64,000 nucleotides of DNA, taken from the NCBI GenBank assembly GCA_964555935.1, contig CAZKUN010000005.1:34406-98405 (forward strand), in the 5' to 3' direction. A program made the position numbers and the translations under genes. Source of the DNA: CAZKUN01 sp964555935 (lineage in GTDB: Bacteria > Armatimonadota > Zipacnadia > Zipacnadales > VGFC01). This document shows, in pieces, positions 34,548 to 45,473 of this stretch; the first letter of the stretch is position 1, and every line of letters begins with the position of its first letter. Under the pieces are notes generated by a model. The model did no database searches. It was given only the letters and a program-made list of their open reading frames with translations, and was not told the DNA's origin.

Positions 34548-35585
34548 ATGCACCGAGGCCACGCGTTAAGGGTTGTCCTGATAATCTCGATCGTCGCACC
34601 CATCGTAATGCTCGCAGGCTGTGGAGGCGCAAAGGGCCCGCCCCTTCCGGGAGTCATCCCGCCGGGCGGTGGAGGCGGAGGAGGCGGGGGAGGCGGCGGA
34701 GCCACCGCCACCATCACCGGCACCGTAATTGACGCGCAGAGCATCGGGACCAGGCTCGTTGGCGCGCTCATTGCCGTGCTGGGCTTCGGCCAACCGGTCC
34801 TGACCGACGCCGCGGGGAACTTCACGATCAGCGGCGCGCCTACTGGCCAGGTCACGCTGGACGTCTCCTTCCCATCAACGGGCCTGTACCAGGCGATGCG
34901 AATCACGATCGACACGACGGCCGGCCAGACTACCACAGTGACGATCGCGGCGCTCGGGACGAACGTAAACGTGCCGAACTCCGTGACGATCACGCCGTCA
35001 AGCCCGACAGTCGACGTCGGCGGCGAGATCGCCTTCACGGCCGATGCCCGGTCTCTCGGCGTTCCGGCCAATGTGGCTCCGACCTACTCAGTGCTCGGGG
35101 GCATCGGCACGATCCTCCCGGACGGACGCTTTACCGCGCTCGCGACGGGCACGGGAACGGTAACCGCGCACTTCCCGGACGCGGCGGCGGCGGCAACCGT
35201 CACGGTAGAGGGAGCGCGCGCGCCGAACCTGGGCGTTCTCAACGTGTCGCCTAACGCGCTGCCTAGCGATGGCGGAAACGTTCGCGTCGCGATAACGGCG
35301 ACCGACGGCGACGGGATCAAGAGCGCGAAGGCACAGATTGAACTGCCCAACCGCACGCTGGTCATGATGACACTCACCCGCGAGTCGGGAACAACCAAGG
35401 ACGGCTCTTGGGGCGGGACCTATAACGCGGGAGCCAACACCAACCCGCCGGGTCCGGACGGCAAGCAGCTCGAGCAGCGCTACAGCGTTCGAGTGATCGT
35501 TGAGGATAACTCCGGCGCAATCACCAACTCGGTTTGGACCGACTTCGTGGTAGCCAGCGTCGACGCCCCACCCCCACCTCCGTGA
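34548..35585 (+). CDS. lipoprotein with carboxypeptidase-regulatory-like and Ig-like domains
   Basis: 345 residues from the ATG at 34548; the frame is open further upstream but lacks a signal there and would overlap the S8 gene. Signal peptide II with lipobox VMLAGCGG. A poly-Gly linker (twelve Gly) leads to a carboxypeptidase-regulatory-like fold (ITGTVIDAQSIGTRLVGALIAV, DAAGNFTISGAPTG). A BIG2/BIG-like domain (SVTITPSSPTVDVGGEIAFTA) is followed by a last Ig-like domain (DGDGIKSAKAQIELPN). It is probably surface- or periplasm-exposed and structural or adhesive. Related regulatory-domain lipoproteins are at 47196 and 48290. Confidence 0.83.
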   Translation: MHRGHALRVVLIISIVAPIVMLAGCGGAKGPPLPGVIPPGGGGGGGGGGGGATATITGTVIDAQSIGTRLVGALIAVLGFGQPVLTDAAGNFTISGAPTGQVTLDVSFPSTGLYQAMRITIDTTAGQTTTVTIAALGTNVNVPNSVTITPSSPTVDVGGEIAFTADARSLGVPANVAPTYSVLGGIGTILPDGRFTALATGTGTVTAHFPDAAAAATVTVEGARAPNLGVLNVSPNALPSDGGNVRVAITATDGDGIKSAKAQIELPNRTLVMMTLTRESGTTKDGSWGGTYNAGANTNPPGPDGKQLEQRYSVRVIVEDNSGAITNSVWTDFVVASVDAPPPPP

Positions 35586-35613
35586 CGAGTCGCGCGGCAC
35601 GAGATCGAATCAC

Positions 35614-35646
35614 AAAGAGCGCCACCCTTCCGGGGGGCGCTCTTTT
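35614..35646 (+). terminator. intrinsic terminator after the Ig-like lipoprotein
   Basis: AGAGCGCC (35616-35623) pairs with GGCGCTCT (35636-35643), followed by TTTT and preceded by AAA. It is a canonical GC-rich stem and T-run 28 bases after the stop, and marks the end of the protease-lipoprotein transcription unit. Confidence 0.85.
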
Positions 35647-35669
35647 CATGTCTGTCCGATACGCGGGCG

Positions 35670-35789
35670 TTACTTCGGCAGCACGGCAACGCCGCTTACC
35701 GCCAGCCAACTCAGTGCAATCACCGCGAGGATGAGCGCATCCTTCCAACTCCAATGCGATCTCTCGACTCGTTGCTGGTGCGTCGCCAT
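35670..35789 (-). CDS. 39-residue single-pass membrane peptide
   Basis: A short gene whose ATG at 35789 has an excellent GGAGGT ribosome site 7 bases upstream. The peptide has a polar, basic N-terminus (MATHQQRVERSHWSWKD) and one hydrophobic helix (ALILAVIALSWLAVSGVAVL), ending in PK. A longer in-frame extension to 36131 would overlap the divergent membrane-protein gene and has no ribosome site. No homologue is recognised. It is separated by 127 bases from the divergent polytopic protein. Confidence 0.6.
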   Translation of the reverse strand: MATHQQRVERSHWSWKDALILAVIALSWLAVSGVAVLPK

Positions 35790-35916
35790 GTCAGCTACCT
35801 CCGTGATGCCTGAACGCTTACAGAGTTCGTACCACACTTCCCCGGCGCTGCATTGCACATTATGTCCTGGCGTCCGCGGCAGGCGCGGGCACTGACAATG
35901 CGGAAACGCTGCTGTC

Positions 35917-37878
35917 ATGCAGCGCCACCCCACAGCGAAGGGCCTAACGCGTCGCGCAATCGTGCTTGCGCTGGCGTGCGTGGTCGGCCTGGCGATGCTG
36001 ACGCCGTACCTTGAGATCGTGCTGCAAGGAACGCAGATCGGCTCGTTTGCGCCACCGGCTGGCGCGCTGCTCGTATTATTCTCTCTCTGCGCGCTCATCG
36101 ACCCCATCTTGCGTTTGGTCACGCGACGCAAACACGGACTCGAGCGCCGCGAACTGCTGGCCGTCTACATCGCGCTTCTCGCCGCCGCCACGCTGCCGTC
36201 GTGCCAGTTCGCCGGTTGGTTGCCGACGATCACCTCCGGCCCGTTCTACTTCGCGTCCGAGGTGAATCACTGGGGCGATGCCTGGCGGCATATACCCGAA
36301 TGGTGGGGACCGCGCGCTCCGGGAGACGCCGAGGCTATCCGGCAGTTCTACGAGGGCCTGAGTCCCGGTGCGGGCATCCAATGGGGCGTGTGGCTGAAGC
36401 CGCTGGCCTCGTTCGGACCGATGGTGCTGGCCCTCTACGCGGCGTTCATGGCGCTCAGCGTCGTGCTCGGGCGACAGTGGGTCGATCGCGAGAAGCTCTC
36501 GTTTCCCCTCGCGCAACTCCCGCTGGAGTTGACGGAGCGCTCGTCCGAGCAACCGCTTTGGACAGGCTTCTTCCGGAGCCGAATGATGTGGCTCGGCGCC
36601 CTGGTGCCGATGGCGTGTCACACCGTCAATGGCCTGCACCGCTTCTTCCCCGCCGTTCCGGAAATCCCGCTGCGCGGCATCACCTTCGGGTCCTTATTCG
36701 CCGCGAAACCGTGGGTCGCGGCTCAACCGGTCCGTATCGACATCTACTTCGGCCTGGTAGGGTTCGCGTTCCTGTGCAGTCGCGATGTGCCGATGAGCAT
36801 CTGGGTCTTCTGGGCGCTTGCCAAACTCGAGGCTGTGTTCGGGTGCGCCCTCGGCTGGAATCCCGGCCCTCCCGGACGCGCGCTGCGGGACACGCAGTTC
36901 CCCGTGATCGTCGCCCAGCAGGTGGGCGCGTCGCTCATGTTCCTGGGGCTGATGCTCTGGGCCGCGCGGGCGCACCTCAGGGAGGTGTGGCTCGAAGCGC
37001 GGACCCAGACGCGCGACGGACGGCGTTACCGCCTGGCGCTTGGCACTGTGGCGGTCTCGTTCGTGGTTCTGTGCGCGTGGTCGGTGCTGGGCGGCATGCA
37101 ATGGTGGGTCGCGATATGTCTGTGGGCCCTGACGCTTGCGTTCATGCTCGTCGTGCACCGCATGATGGCCGAGGGCGGCGTGAACCTCCTTTGGGCATCT
37201 CAGAGCGCGCCAAACTACTTGCTCTACACGTTTGACGGGGGGCGTTTCCTAGGGCCACGGACGTGGATGCAGCTCGTAAGTCTCCCCTACTTCATCTGGC
37301 ATTTCAAAGGCGCGGTCGGGCCACACAGTTTCGAGGGACTCAAGCTCGCGTCCGAGGCGGGGCTCAGCCGACGGGGTCTGTTCTGGCTGATGGGCGGATC
37401 GATGGTCGCGGCGGCCGTCGTTGGGTACGCGTCCACGATTTTCCTCGTGATGCGCAACGGCGGCGGCGTCGCGTTGGATCCGTATCGGTTCGTGCATGTG
37501 GGGCACAGGCCGCTGCAGGAGTTCGTCGCCGTCACCGGCACACCTGAGCCGATCCGGTGGCAGAAGATCGCGGGCATGCTGGCGTCCGGAGGCCTAACGT
37601 GGGGACTGTCGTGGATGCGATGGCAGTTCTCGTGGTGGCGGTTGCACCCGATCGGCTACGTGATCTCGACGGTGGCGGTCAACTGGTACCTATGGTCGAG
37701 CTGCTTCATCGGATCGACGCTCAACGCGGTCGTCCACCGTTACGCCGGACACAAGGGATACCGCGGCGCGCGGCCGTTCTTCTTGGGCCTGATCTTCGGC
37801 GACATGCTGATGCTGGGAATCTGGACCGTGGTAACGGCCATCACGGGCGAGCGGGGGTTCATGTTGTTTGCCGCGTGA
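35917..37878 (+). CDS. polytopic membrane protein (DUF6785/DUF6784-like)
   Basis: 653 residues with around a dozen hydrophobic helices, beginning with AIVLALACVVGLAMLTPYLE. Between helices are large amphipathic loops such as SGPFYFASEVNHWGDAWRHIPEWW and EKLSFPLAQLPLELTE. The C-terminal half contains MAEGGVNLLWASQSAPNYLL, PHSFEGLKLASEAG and HRYAGHKGYRGARPFFLGL. This composition matches a family of large uncharacterised membrane proteins frequent in Planctomycetota and Armatimonadota, distantly reminiscent of oligopeptide-transporter-like proteins. Transport is plausible but unproven. It is convergent with the GH43-like gene, 21 bases away. Confidence 0.75.
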   Translation: MQRHPTAKGLTRRAIVLALACVVGLAMLTPYLEIVLQGTQIGSFAPPAGALLVLFSLCALIDPILRLVTRRKHGLERRELLAVYIALLAAATLPSCQFAGWLPTITSGPFYFASEVNHWGDAWRHIPEWWGPRAPGDAEAIRQFYEGLSPGAGIQWGVWLKPLASFGPMVLALYAAFMALSVVLGRQWVDREKLSFPLAQLPLELTERSSEQPLWTGFFRSRMMWLGALVPMACHTVNGLHRFFPAVPEIPLRGITFGSLFAAKPWVAAQPVRIDIYFGLVGFAFLCSRDVPMSIWVFWALAKLEAVFGCALGWNPGPPGRALRDTQFPVIVAQQVGASLMFLGLMLWAARAHLREVWLEARTQTRDGRRYRLALGTVAVSFVVLCAWSVLGGMQWWVAICLWALTLAFMLVVHRMMAEGGVNLLWASQSAPNYLLYTFDGGRFLGPRTWMQLVSLPYFIWHFKGAVGPHSFEGLKLASEAGLSRRGLFWLMGGSMVAAAVVGYASTIFLVMRNGGGVALDPYRFVHVGHRPLQEFVAVTGTPEPIRWQKIAGMLASGGLTWGLSWMRWQFSWWRLHPIGYVISTVAVNWYLWSSCFIGSTLNAVVHRYAGHKGYRGARPFFLGLIFGDMLMLGIWTVVTAITGERGFMLFAA

Positions 37879-37899
37879 TGGGGAGAGGAGCGATGCGGG

Positions 37900-38832
37900 T
37901 CAGGCGTCGAACAGCGACAGATCCCATTCGTCCATCCACTCGATGACCAGGCGCCCATCGCGGAACTGAATCGGTAGCCAGACATAGCGCCCGTCGATGG
38001 CGTTCTCAGGCCTCCAGCGGTCCGCCATGAAGATGAACGCGCCCGGCTTGCCCCTGACAGGCAGCACGTACGTGCTCTGCGCGAGGAAAGTCAACTCCGC
38101 GTGCGGGCCGACGCACGGATTGCCCAACTCCTCCCACGGTCCCCAGATGCTGTCGGCCACGGCCGAGCGCGCCTCATTCGGAGCCCAGCCGGTGCAGCCC
38201 GAGGCGATGAAGTAGTAGCGACCCCCGTGCCGAAGAATGGCCGGGGCCTCCATCGAGCGATTCTCGAACACGCGCTTGAATTCGCCCGACGGCGCTCGGT
38301 AATCGTCGGTGAGACGCGAGATGTGGAGCGTCGCGTTCTCCTCGGATGCGTAGATGTGGTAGGCCGCCTGATCCCCGTCGACGTGCAGCGTCATGTCGCG
38401 GCTCATGCTCTCGTCGGGGCGCATGCTGCCGAGGTACGTGTACGGGCCGGTAGGGCAATCACTCACAGCCACACCGGCGCGCGCGGCCGTGTAGCCCTGG
38501 TCTTTCAGCTCGAGGTGGAACCACATCACGTACTCGCCGGTGGTCTGATTGCGGATGACCTTCGGGCGCTCGAGGACGCAGCCCTGGGTCAGTTCGTGGT
38601 CGGGATGGTCCATCACCACGGGGAGCGCGATGCCCTCGTTCTCCCAGCTACAAAGGTCGGTGGACGAGTAGCAACCCACGCCGACCATAGCCTTGTTGCC
38701 CAGTCGGCCCTCAACCTTGTGCTCGCCAAACCAGTAATACACGCCGTCGTCGCGCAGCACCCCGCCGCCGTGGGCGTTGATGTGCGCGCCGTCCGTGTCC
38801 GGCCAAATCTCGCCGGGCCTGAAGCTGCCCAC
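37900..38832 (-). CDS. glycoside hydrolase family 43-like enzyme
   Basis: About 310 residues from a GTG at 38832 that shares its first base with the upstream UroD-like stop (TAGTG), with AAGGA upstream. The frame stays open beyond this, but only as an out-of-frame reading of the neighbour. Five-bladed beta-propeller features: AHGGGVLRDDGVYYWFGEH at the start, SSTDLCSWENEGIALP, RPKVIRNQTTGEYVMWFH, SRDMTLHVDGDQAAYHIYAS and SMEAPAILRHGGRYYFIASGCTG, with the acidic residue in SMEAPA a candidate acid. The closest theme is the GH43 group containing exo-beta-1,3-galactanases. No signal peptide is present, so it may act on imported oligosaccharides. Confidence 0.82.
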   Translation of the reverse strand: MGSFRPGEIWPDTDGAHINAHGGGVLRDDGVYYWFGEHKVEGRLGNKAMVGVGCYSSTDLCSWENEGIALPVVMDHPDHELTQGCVLERPKVIRNQTTGEYVMWFHLELKDQGYTAARAGVAVSDCPTGPYTYLGSMRPDESMSRDMTLHVDGDQAAYHIYASEENATLHISRLTDDYRAPSGEFKRVFENRSMEAPAILRHGGRYYFIASGCTGWAPNEARSAVADSIWGPWEELGNPCVGPHAELTFLAQSTYVLPVRGKPGAFIFMADRWRPENAIDGRYVWLPIQFRDGRLVIEWMDEWDLSLFDA

Positions 38833-39917
38833 TAGGTGTTGTCCTTGAGCCACTGGATGGCGTCTTCGGCCTGCTTCTCGCTGGCCGCGTGCGTGCAGTA
38901 CATGACCTTCTCGGGCTTGAGCTGGCTGTGGAAGAACGGGATGTCGTCGATGGACGTGTGGATCTCCAGCCCCTTGCCAAGTGACTGGATCTTCTGGAAC
39001 ATCTCGATCCAATTCTTGTGGCCCGGGTTGCCGGCTCCCGGCACCCAACTGATGACGTCGAGGTCGGGGATGGAGCAGATGTCCTCCAGGTGGACCAACG
39101 CCTCCGGCCCGTCGTAGTGGTAGACGGAGTGATCGAGGAAGCTGGCCTCTTCCTCGAGGGCGGGGATGACCCAGCGCCGGCCCATCTCGGGGGAGAGCAG
39201 GCAGATGAAATCGCACTGGATGAAATTCATGCGGCCCTCACCGTAAAACGGCGCCCAGCCGAGCGAGCCGTAGCGATCCATCTTCCCGGCGTAGTAGACA
39301 CCCGAGTAGACCTCGTAGTAGATGGCGCGGACGTTCATCATCGCCTCGGTGATGAGGTCGGGGCAATCGTACAGATCAAAGCACAGCCGCTCCGGGAGAC
39401 GCATCGCCGCCAGGGCGTCGAAGTTCGAGTGCAGGTCGAGGTTGGAGATGAGCACTTGGCCCTCGCAGCGATCGGCGAGGACTCGCACGAACTCGAGCAT
39501 GCGCCGCCAGAGCGGGTTGTGGGCATCGAGGCGGATCGGGAGCACGTCCTCCCAGTTCTCGACAATCGGCATCGACCAGCTCGTGCTCGTGCTGTCTGGG
39601 GAGTGCTCGAGCGGGACGCCCAGGAATCCGGAGAACTGGTCCGGGCCGAAGCTCGGGTTGTAGCACGGAACTGCCTCGCCGCCGTAGTACGTTCCCGCAG
39701 CGTTCGCCAGCACCATGTCGGCGACGGCGTCGTATTCGCCATCGGCGCCCGCCATATACGCGGGCCCGGGCTTCTGTTCGGCGCCCTCTTTGGGCGCGCG
39801 AACCATGATCGCCGGGCGGTCGATGATCTCGCCTGCCCAGAAGGCGCGCCAGTATTTCCTGGCCTCCGCGAAGTCCGGCTTGAACTTGAGGCTATCGGGG
39901 ATCCCAGCAGCTTCCAT
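38832..39917 (-). CDS. uroporphyrinogen-decarboxylase-like protein (UroD/MtaA superfamily)
   Basis: 361 residues from the ATG at 39917, with GGGAGGG upstream; an upstream in-frame extension lacks a ribosome site. The TIM barrel is marked by QVLISNLDLHSNFDALAAMR, ERLCFDLYDCPDLI, MNFIQCDFICLLSPEM, EEEASFLDHSVYHYDGPEAL and the late strand PEKVMYCTHAASEKQAEDAI. These are patterns of non-haem UroD relatives, which include corrinoid-dependent methyltransferases such as MtaA. It lacks the haem-enzyme R-x-AGR signature. Translational overlap with the GH43-like enzyme hints at a role in handling a methylated or modified sugar. A second UroD-like gene is divergent, 206 bases away. Confidence 0.82.
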   Translation of the reverse strand: MEAAGIPDSLKFKPDFAEARKYWRAFWAGEIIDRPAIMVRAPKEGAEQKPGPAYMAGADGEYDAVADMVLANAAGTYYGGEAVPCYNPSFGPDQFSGFLGVPLEHSPDSTSTSWSMPIVENWEDVLPIRLDAHNPLWRRMLEFVRVLADRCEGQVLISNLDLHSNFDALAAMRLPERLCFDLYDCPDLITEAMMNVRAIYYEVYSGVYYAGKMDRYGSLGWAPFYGEGRMNFIQCDFICLLSPEMGRRWVIPALEEEASFLDHSVYHYDGPEALVHLEDICSIPDLDVISWVPGAGNPGHKNWIEMFQKIQSLGKGLEIHTSIDDIPFFHSQLKPEKVMYCTHAASEKQAEDAIQWLKDNT

Positions 39918-40052
39918 GTCGCCCTCCCAGGCTGTGTTTCGGTTCAAGCGCGAGAGTTCGTTGCGCGTGGGCTGCGTGCCTCCTGGGCTGACCGCAAGAA
40001 CGACGCCGAGTTGGGGACCTCGGACCGCGCGACGACAACCAAGGGCCGCCGC

Positions 40053-40081
40053 TTGCATCGTTGCCGAGCGGCCCCTATAAT
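40053..40081 (+). promoter_or_regulatory. probable sigma-70-type promoter for the UroD-like gene at 40124
   Basis: A perfect TATAAT -10 box (40076-40081) lies 17 bases after TTGCAT (40053-40058, a 3/6 match to -35). Transcription would start near 40088, leaving a 36-base leader with AGGTGAG before the ATG at 40124. Confidence 0.5.
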
Positions 40082-40123
40082 TGGTGGGCCGCCTCCTAAT
40101 ACGATGACAGGTGAGATGCGTCC

Positions 40124-41152
40124 ATGAGCTACGAACGCGGTTGGGCCGCGATCAACCTTGAGATGCCGGACCAGATCCCGCACACCGAGTACATCAGCCA
40201 CCGCCGGTTCATCCAGAAAGTCACTGGGATCGATCCCGAGGGTGAGGGCGGCGGAGCGTCCGCGCCGGCGTTGGCACGGGCGCTGGACTTCGACCTGATC
40301 TGGTCGTGCTACGGGCGCGACTGGGGCACGCCTCGCGCCGACATGGGGCGAGCGAAGTTCTACGAGACGGAGACGCCGTGGGAGTCGAACTACGCGCTGA
40401 AGACCGTCGAGGATGTGTTGAGCTTCGATCCGACCGCATCGGCGAAACTGCCCAGTATGGACGAGCTGACCCAGAGCGTCCGCCAGTCGTATGAGAACGG
40501 GCAGAAGACCTACCCGGAGGCGGTGTACCCCGGAGGGTTCTACAACACCGTCTTCACGTGGCCGATCGTGACCTTCGGCTGGGACCTGTTCATCTTGGCG
40601 GCTATGGATGACCCCGAGCGCTTCGACAAGGTCCTCGAGGGCTTCACTGAGATCAGCATGATGGTCGTCGAGGCGCACGTGAAAGCGGAAGTCCCGGTCT
40701 TTCTTTGCCACGACGACATCGTCTGGGCGTCAGGCACCGTCTTCGCGCCCGAGTGGATGCGCAAGCACGTCTTCCCGCGGCACAAGCGGCTTTGGGCGCC
40801 GCTGCTGGAGGCCGGGATCAAGGTGTTGTTCTGCTCGGACGGAAACTTCGATGAGTACATCGACGACATTGCCGAGGCCGGCGCGGAGGGCTTCATCTTC
40901 GAGCCGCTCACAGACCTCGAATACATCGCCAGGAAGTATGGCCAGACGCACGTGATCGTGGGCAACATCGACTCGCGCATACTTCAGAACGGGACGCCTG
41001 AACAGATCCGCGCCGATGTCAAACGGTGCGCGGACCTGGGGCGCGACTGCCCCGGCTTCTTCTTCGCCGTGGGCAATCACATCCCGTTCGTCGTTCCCAT
41101 TCCGAGCGTCGAGTGCTACCTCGAAGCCATCGACGAGATGGGGCGGCGCTAG
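40124..41152 (+). CDS. uroporphyrinogen-decarboxylase-like protein, second copy
   Basis: 342 residues. It starts MSYERGWAAINLEMPDQIPHTEY, a typical opening of UroD-superfamily proteins (xxERVxxALNxExPDRxP). Later signatures are DEYIDDIAEAGAEGFIFEPLTDLEYIARKYG, the TIM-barrel strand HVIVGNIDSRIL, and the closing FFFAVGNHIPFVVPIPSVECYLEAI. The conserved aspartate and histidine positions on the barrel rim (VFLCHDDIVWASG) suit metal or corrinoid-methyl chemistry rather than porphyrin decarboxylation. No corrinoid protein is visible nearby. It has its own promoter and is divergent from the other UroD-like gene. Confidence 0.83.
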   Translation: MSYERGWAAINLEMPDQIPHTEYISHRRFIQKVTGIDPEGEGGGASAPALARALDFDLIWSCYGRDWGTPRADMGRAKFYETETPWESNYALKTVEDVLSFDPTASAKLPSMDELTQSVRQSYENGQKTYPEAVYPGGFYNTVFTWPIVTFGWDLFILAAMDDPERFDKVLEGFTEISMMVVEAHVKAEVPVFLCHDDIVWASGTVFAPEWMRKHVFPRHKRLWAPLLEAGIKVLFCSDGNFDEYIDDIAEAGAEGFIFEPLTDLEYIARKYGQTHVIVGNIDSRILQNGTPEQIRADVKRCADLGRDCPGFFFAVGNHIPFVVPIPSVECYLEAIDEMGRR

Positions 41153-41225
41153 CCGCGTCTCGCCTAGTCTAGGAAGGTATAAGCCCATTATGGAGGGCCC
41201 GCGCCGCGCAGCCGCAAGACATACG

Positions 41226-43682
<2,457 letters not shown>

Positions 43683-43695
43683 AGGGGGCGGGCCA

Positions 43696-43938
43696 TTGGA
43701 CCACGTAGCCGTCGTGGAGATCGTCACCAACAAAGTCGCCCAGCGTCTCAACCGTCGGCCCGAAGAGGTCAAGCCCGAGTGCAGCTTCTACGAGGATCTG
43801 CAGGCAGACCCGTTGGAGCTGACGGAGGTCATCATGGCCCTCCAAGAGGAGTTTGGCATCCGGGCCGAGTGCGAGGTGAGCGACGTCCGGACCGTTGCCG
43901 ACGCGATCCGCTACGTTGAGACGCGACTTTACGAATAG
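43696..43938 (+). CDS. acyl-carrier-protein-like protein lacking the phosphopantetheine serine
   Basis: 80 residues from a TTG start, with an AAGGGGG-type site upstream and 13 bases after glgP. The whole sequence follows an ACP: a basic helix I, VKPECSFYEDLQAD, then VIMALQEEFGIRAE and VRTVADAIRYVETRL. In true ACPs the helix II start reads D-S-L; here it is D38-P39-L40, so the attachment serine is proline (codon CCG at 43810-43812, one base from TCG). Holo-ACP formation is therefore impossible unless this is a sequence error. It may be a structural or regulatory ACP-like protein, or a decaying gene. No fatty-acid or polyketide genes are near. Confidence 0.85.
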   Translation: MDHVAVVEIVTNKVAQRLNRRPEEVKPECSFYEDLQADPLELTEVIMALQEEFGIRAECEVSDVRTVADAIRYVETRLYE

Positions 43939-43993
43939 CCGTCTTCCCCCGGTATCGCCTCAAAACTCCATCCCCCCAACCGGAGCCACCAGC

Positions 43994-45463
43994 ATGAGTC
44001 TCCCCTCGTCTCGCCCGCCCAATGTCATCTCCATCATGGCCGACGATATCGGGATCGGCGACTTCGGATGCTACAACTCCGAGTCGCGCGTCCCGACGCC
44101 AAGCATCGACCGGCTTGCGGCGGAAGGCGTGCGGTTCACGGACGCGCACTCAGCGTCGGCCGTGTGCACGCCGTCTCGATACGGCGTGCTGACGGGCCGG
44201 TACTGCTGGCGATCTCAACTCGAGTACAGCGTCCTGTTTGGGTACGAGCCGCCGCTGATCGAGCCGGCTCGGATTACGGTTGCGAGCCTGCTGAAACAGG
44301 CGGGTTACTCGACGGCCTGCATCGGGAAGTGGCACCTGGGCTTGGGCTACTCCGCAAAGCCCGGCGAGGATGTCGACTTCACCGCGCCGCTGCCGTGGCC
44401 GAGCCAGACGGCGCGGGAGTTTGAGGAGAAGATAGACCTCACGCAACCCGTCACCGGCGGGCCGACCGAACTCGGCTTCGACTACTTCTACGGCACGTCC
44501 GGGTGTCCGACATGCCAGCCCCCGTATGGCTTCATTGAGAACGATCGCTTCGTCATCACCCCGACGGAGTACCGCGAGACGCAACCGTTTGCCGGCCGCT
44601 CCGGCTACCACGCGCCCGGCTGGGAGCACAGGGACGCCGACCCGAAGATCGCGGCGAAGGCGGTGGAGTGGATTGAGGGGCAGGCGGATTCAGACGAGCC
44701 GTTCTTCCTCTACCTCGCGTCGGATGCGGCGCATGAGCCATGTGTCGAAGAGGTCGTGCCGGAGTTCGCGCGAGGCCAAAGCGACGCCGGCCACCGAGGC
44801 GATCTCGTCTGGCTGTATGACTGGATGGTCGGCGAGGTGATGCATGCGCTCGACCGAACGGGTCAGGCCGACAACACGCTGGTCATGGTCACGAGCGACA
44901 ACGGCGCGCTTCCCGGCGATCGGTTTGGCGATGGGGCGGGCGACTTCGCGGGCTACCATACGTATGGGCACAGGTCGTGCGGCGACTGGCGCGGGTACAA
45001 AGCACACATCTGGGAGGGCGGGCATCGCGAGCCGCTCATCGCGCGCTGGCCCGGACAGATCGAGGCGGGCTCAACGTGCGACGAGTTGGTGGCGTTGAAT
45101 GATCTCATGGCCACGTGCGCGGCGGCCACCGATCAGGAGCTGCCTCCCGACGCGGGACCTGACAGCGTCAACATATTGCCAGCGCTGCTCGGCGAGACAA
45201 CTCACGAGCCGCTGCGCGAGAGCCTCGTCCACCACTCCGGACAGGGGGTCTTCTCGTTGCGCGCTGGCCGATGGAAGCTCATCCACGAGAGTCTCGGCTC
45301 GGGCGGATGGCCGCCACCGACGGGCGAGCGACCCGTGCCCGGCGGACCGGGCCAACTCTACGATCTGAGCGAGGATCCAGCGGAGGGGACGAACCTCTGG
45401 CATGAGCGGCAAGACATCGTGAGGGGGCTGCGCGCGCACCTGGATGAGTTAAGGGCGCGATGA
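43994..45463 (+). CDS. arylsulfatase-type sulfatase with canonical formylglycine motif
   Basis: 489 residues from the ATG at 43994. Metal site ADDIGIGDFGCYN (D17, D18), then TPSIDRLAAEGVRFTDAH. The activation motif is CTPSR at 58-62, fully canonical for conversion of C58 to formylglycine, followed by YGVLTGRY. Further signatures: YSTACIGKWHLGLGY, FFLYLASDAAHEPC, VMVTSDNGALPGD (second metal pair), YKAHIWEGGHREPLIARWPG, and the C-terminal LYDLSEDPAEGTNL. It hydrolyses sulfate esters, probably of sulfated polysaccharides. No signal peptide is evident at this start, so location is uncertain. It contrasts with the variant-motif sulfatase at 22534. Confidence 0.93.
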   Translation: MSLPSSRPPNVISIMADDIGIGDFGCYNSESRVPTPSIDRLAAEGVRFTDAHSASAVCTPSRYGVLTGRYCWRSQLEYSVLFGYEPPLIEPARITVASLLKQAGYSTACIGKWHLGLGYSAKPGEDVDFTAPLPWPSQTAREFEEKIDLTQPVTGGPTELGFDYFYGTSGCPTCQPPYGFIENDRFVITPTEYRETQPFAGRSGYHAPGWEHRDADPKIAAKAVEWIEGQADSDEPFFLYLASDAAHEPCVEEVVPEFARGQSDAGHRGDLVWLYDWMVGEVMHALDRTGQADNTLVMVTSDNGALPGDRFGDGAGDFAGYHTYGHRSCGDWRGYKAHIWEGGHREPLIARWPGQIEAGSTCDELVALNDLMATCAAATDQELPPDAGPDSVNILPALLGETTHEPLRESLVHHSGQGVFSLRAGRWKLIHESLGSGGWPPPTGERPVPGGPGQLYDLSEDPAEGTNLWHERQDIVRGLRAHLDELRAR

Positions 45464-45473
45464 GGAGTGAGCG

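Noticed and set aside
38833..39216. N-terminal extension of the GH43-like protein
   Set aside because: It overlaps the UroD-like gene in another frame, contains no GH43 features, and the GTG at 38832 with AAGGA fits family starts.
41016..41225. N-terminal extension of glycogen phosphorylase
   Set aside because: It overlaps the end of the UroD-like gene and extends well beyond known GlgP N-termini.
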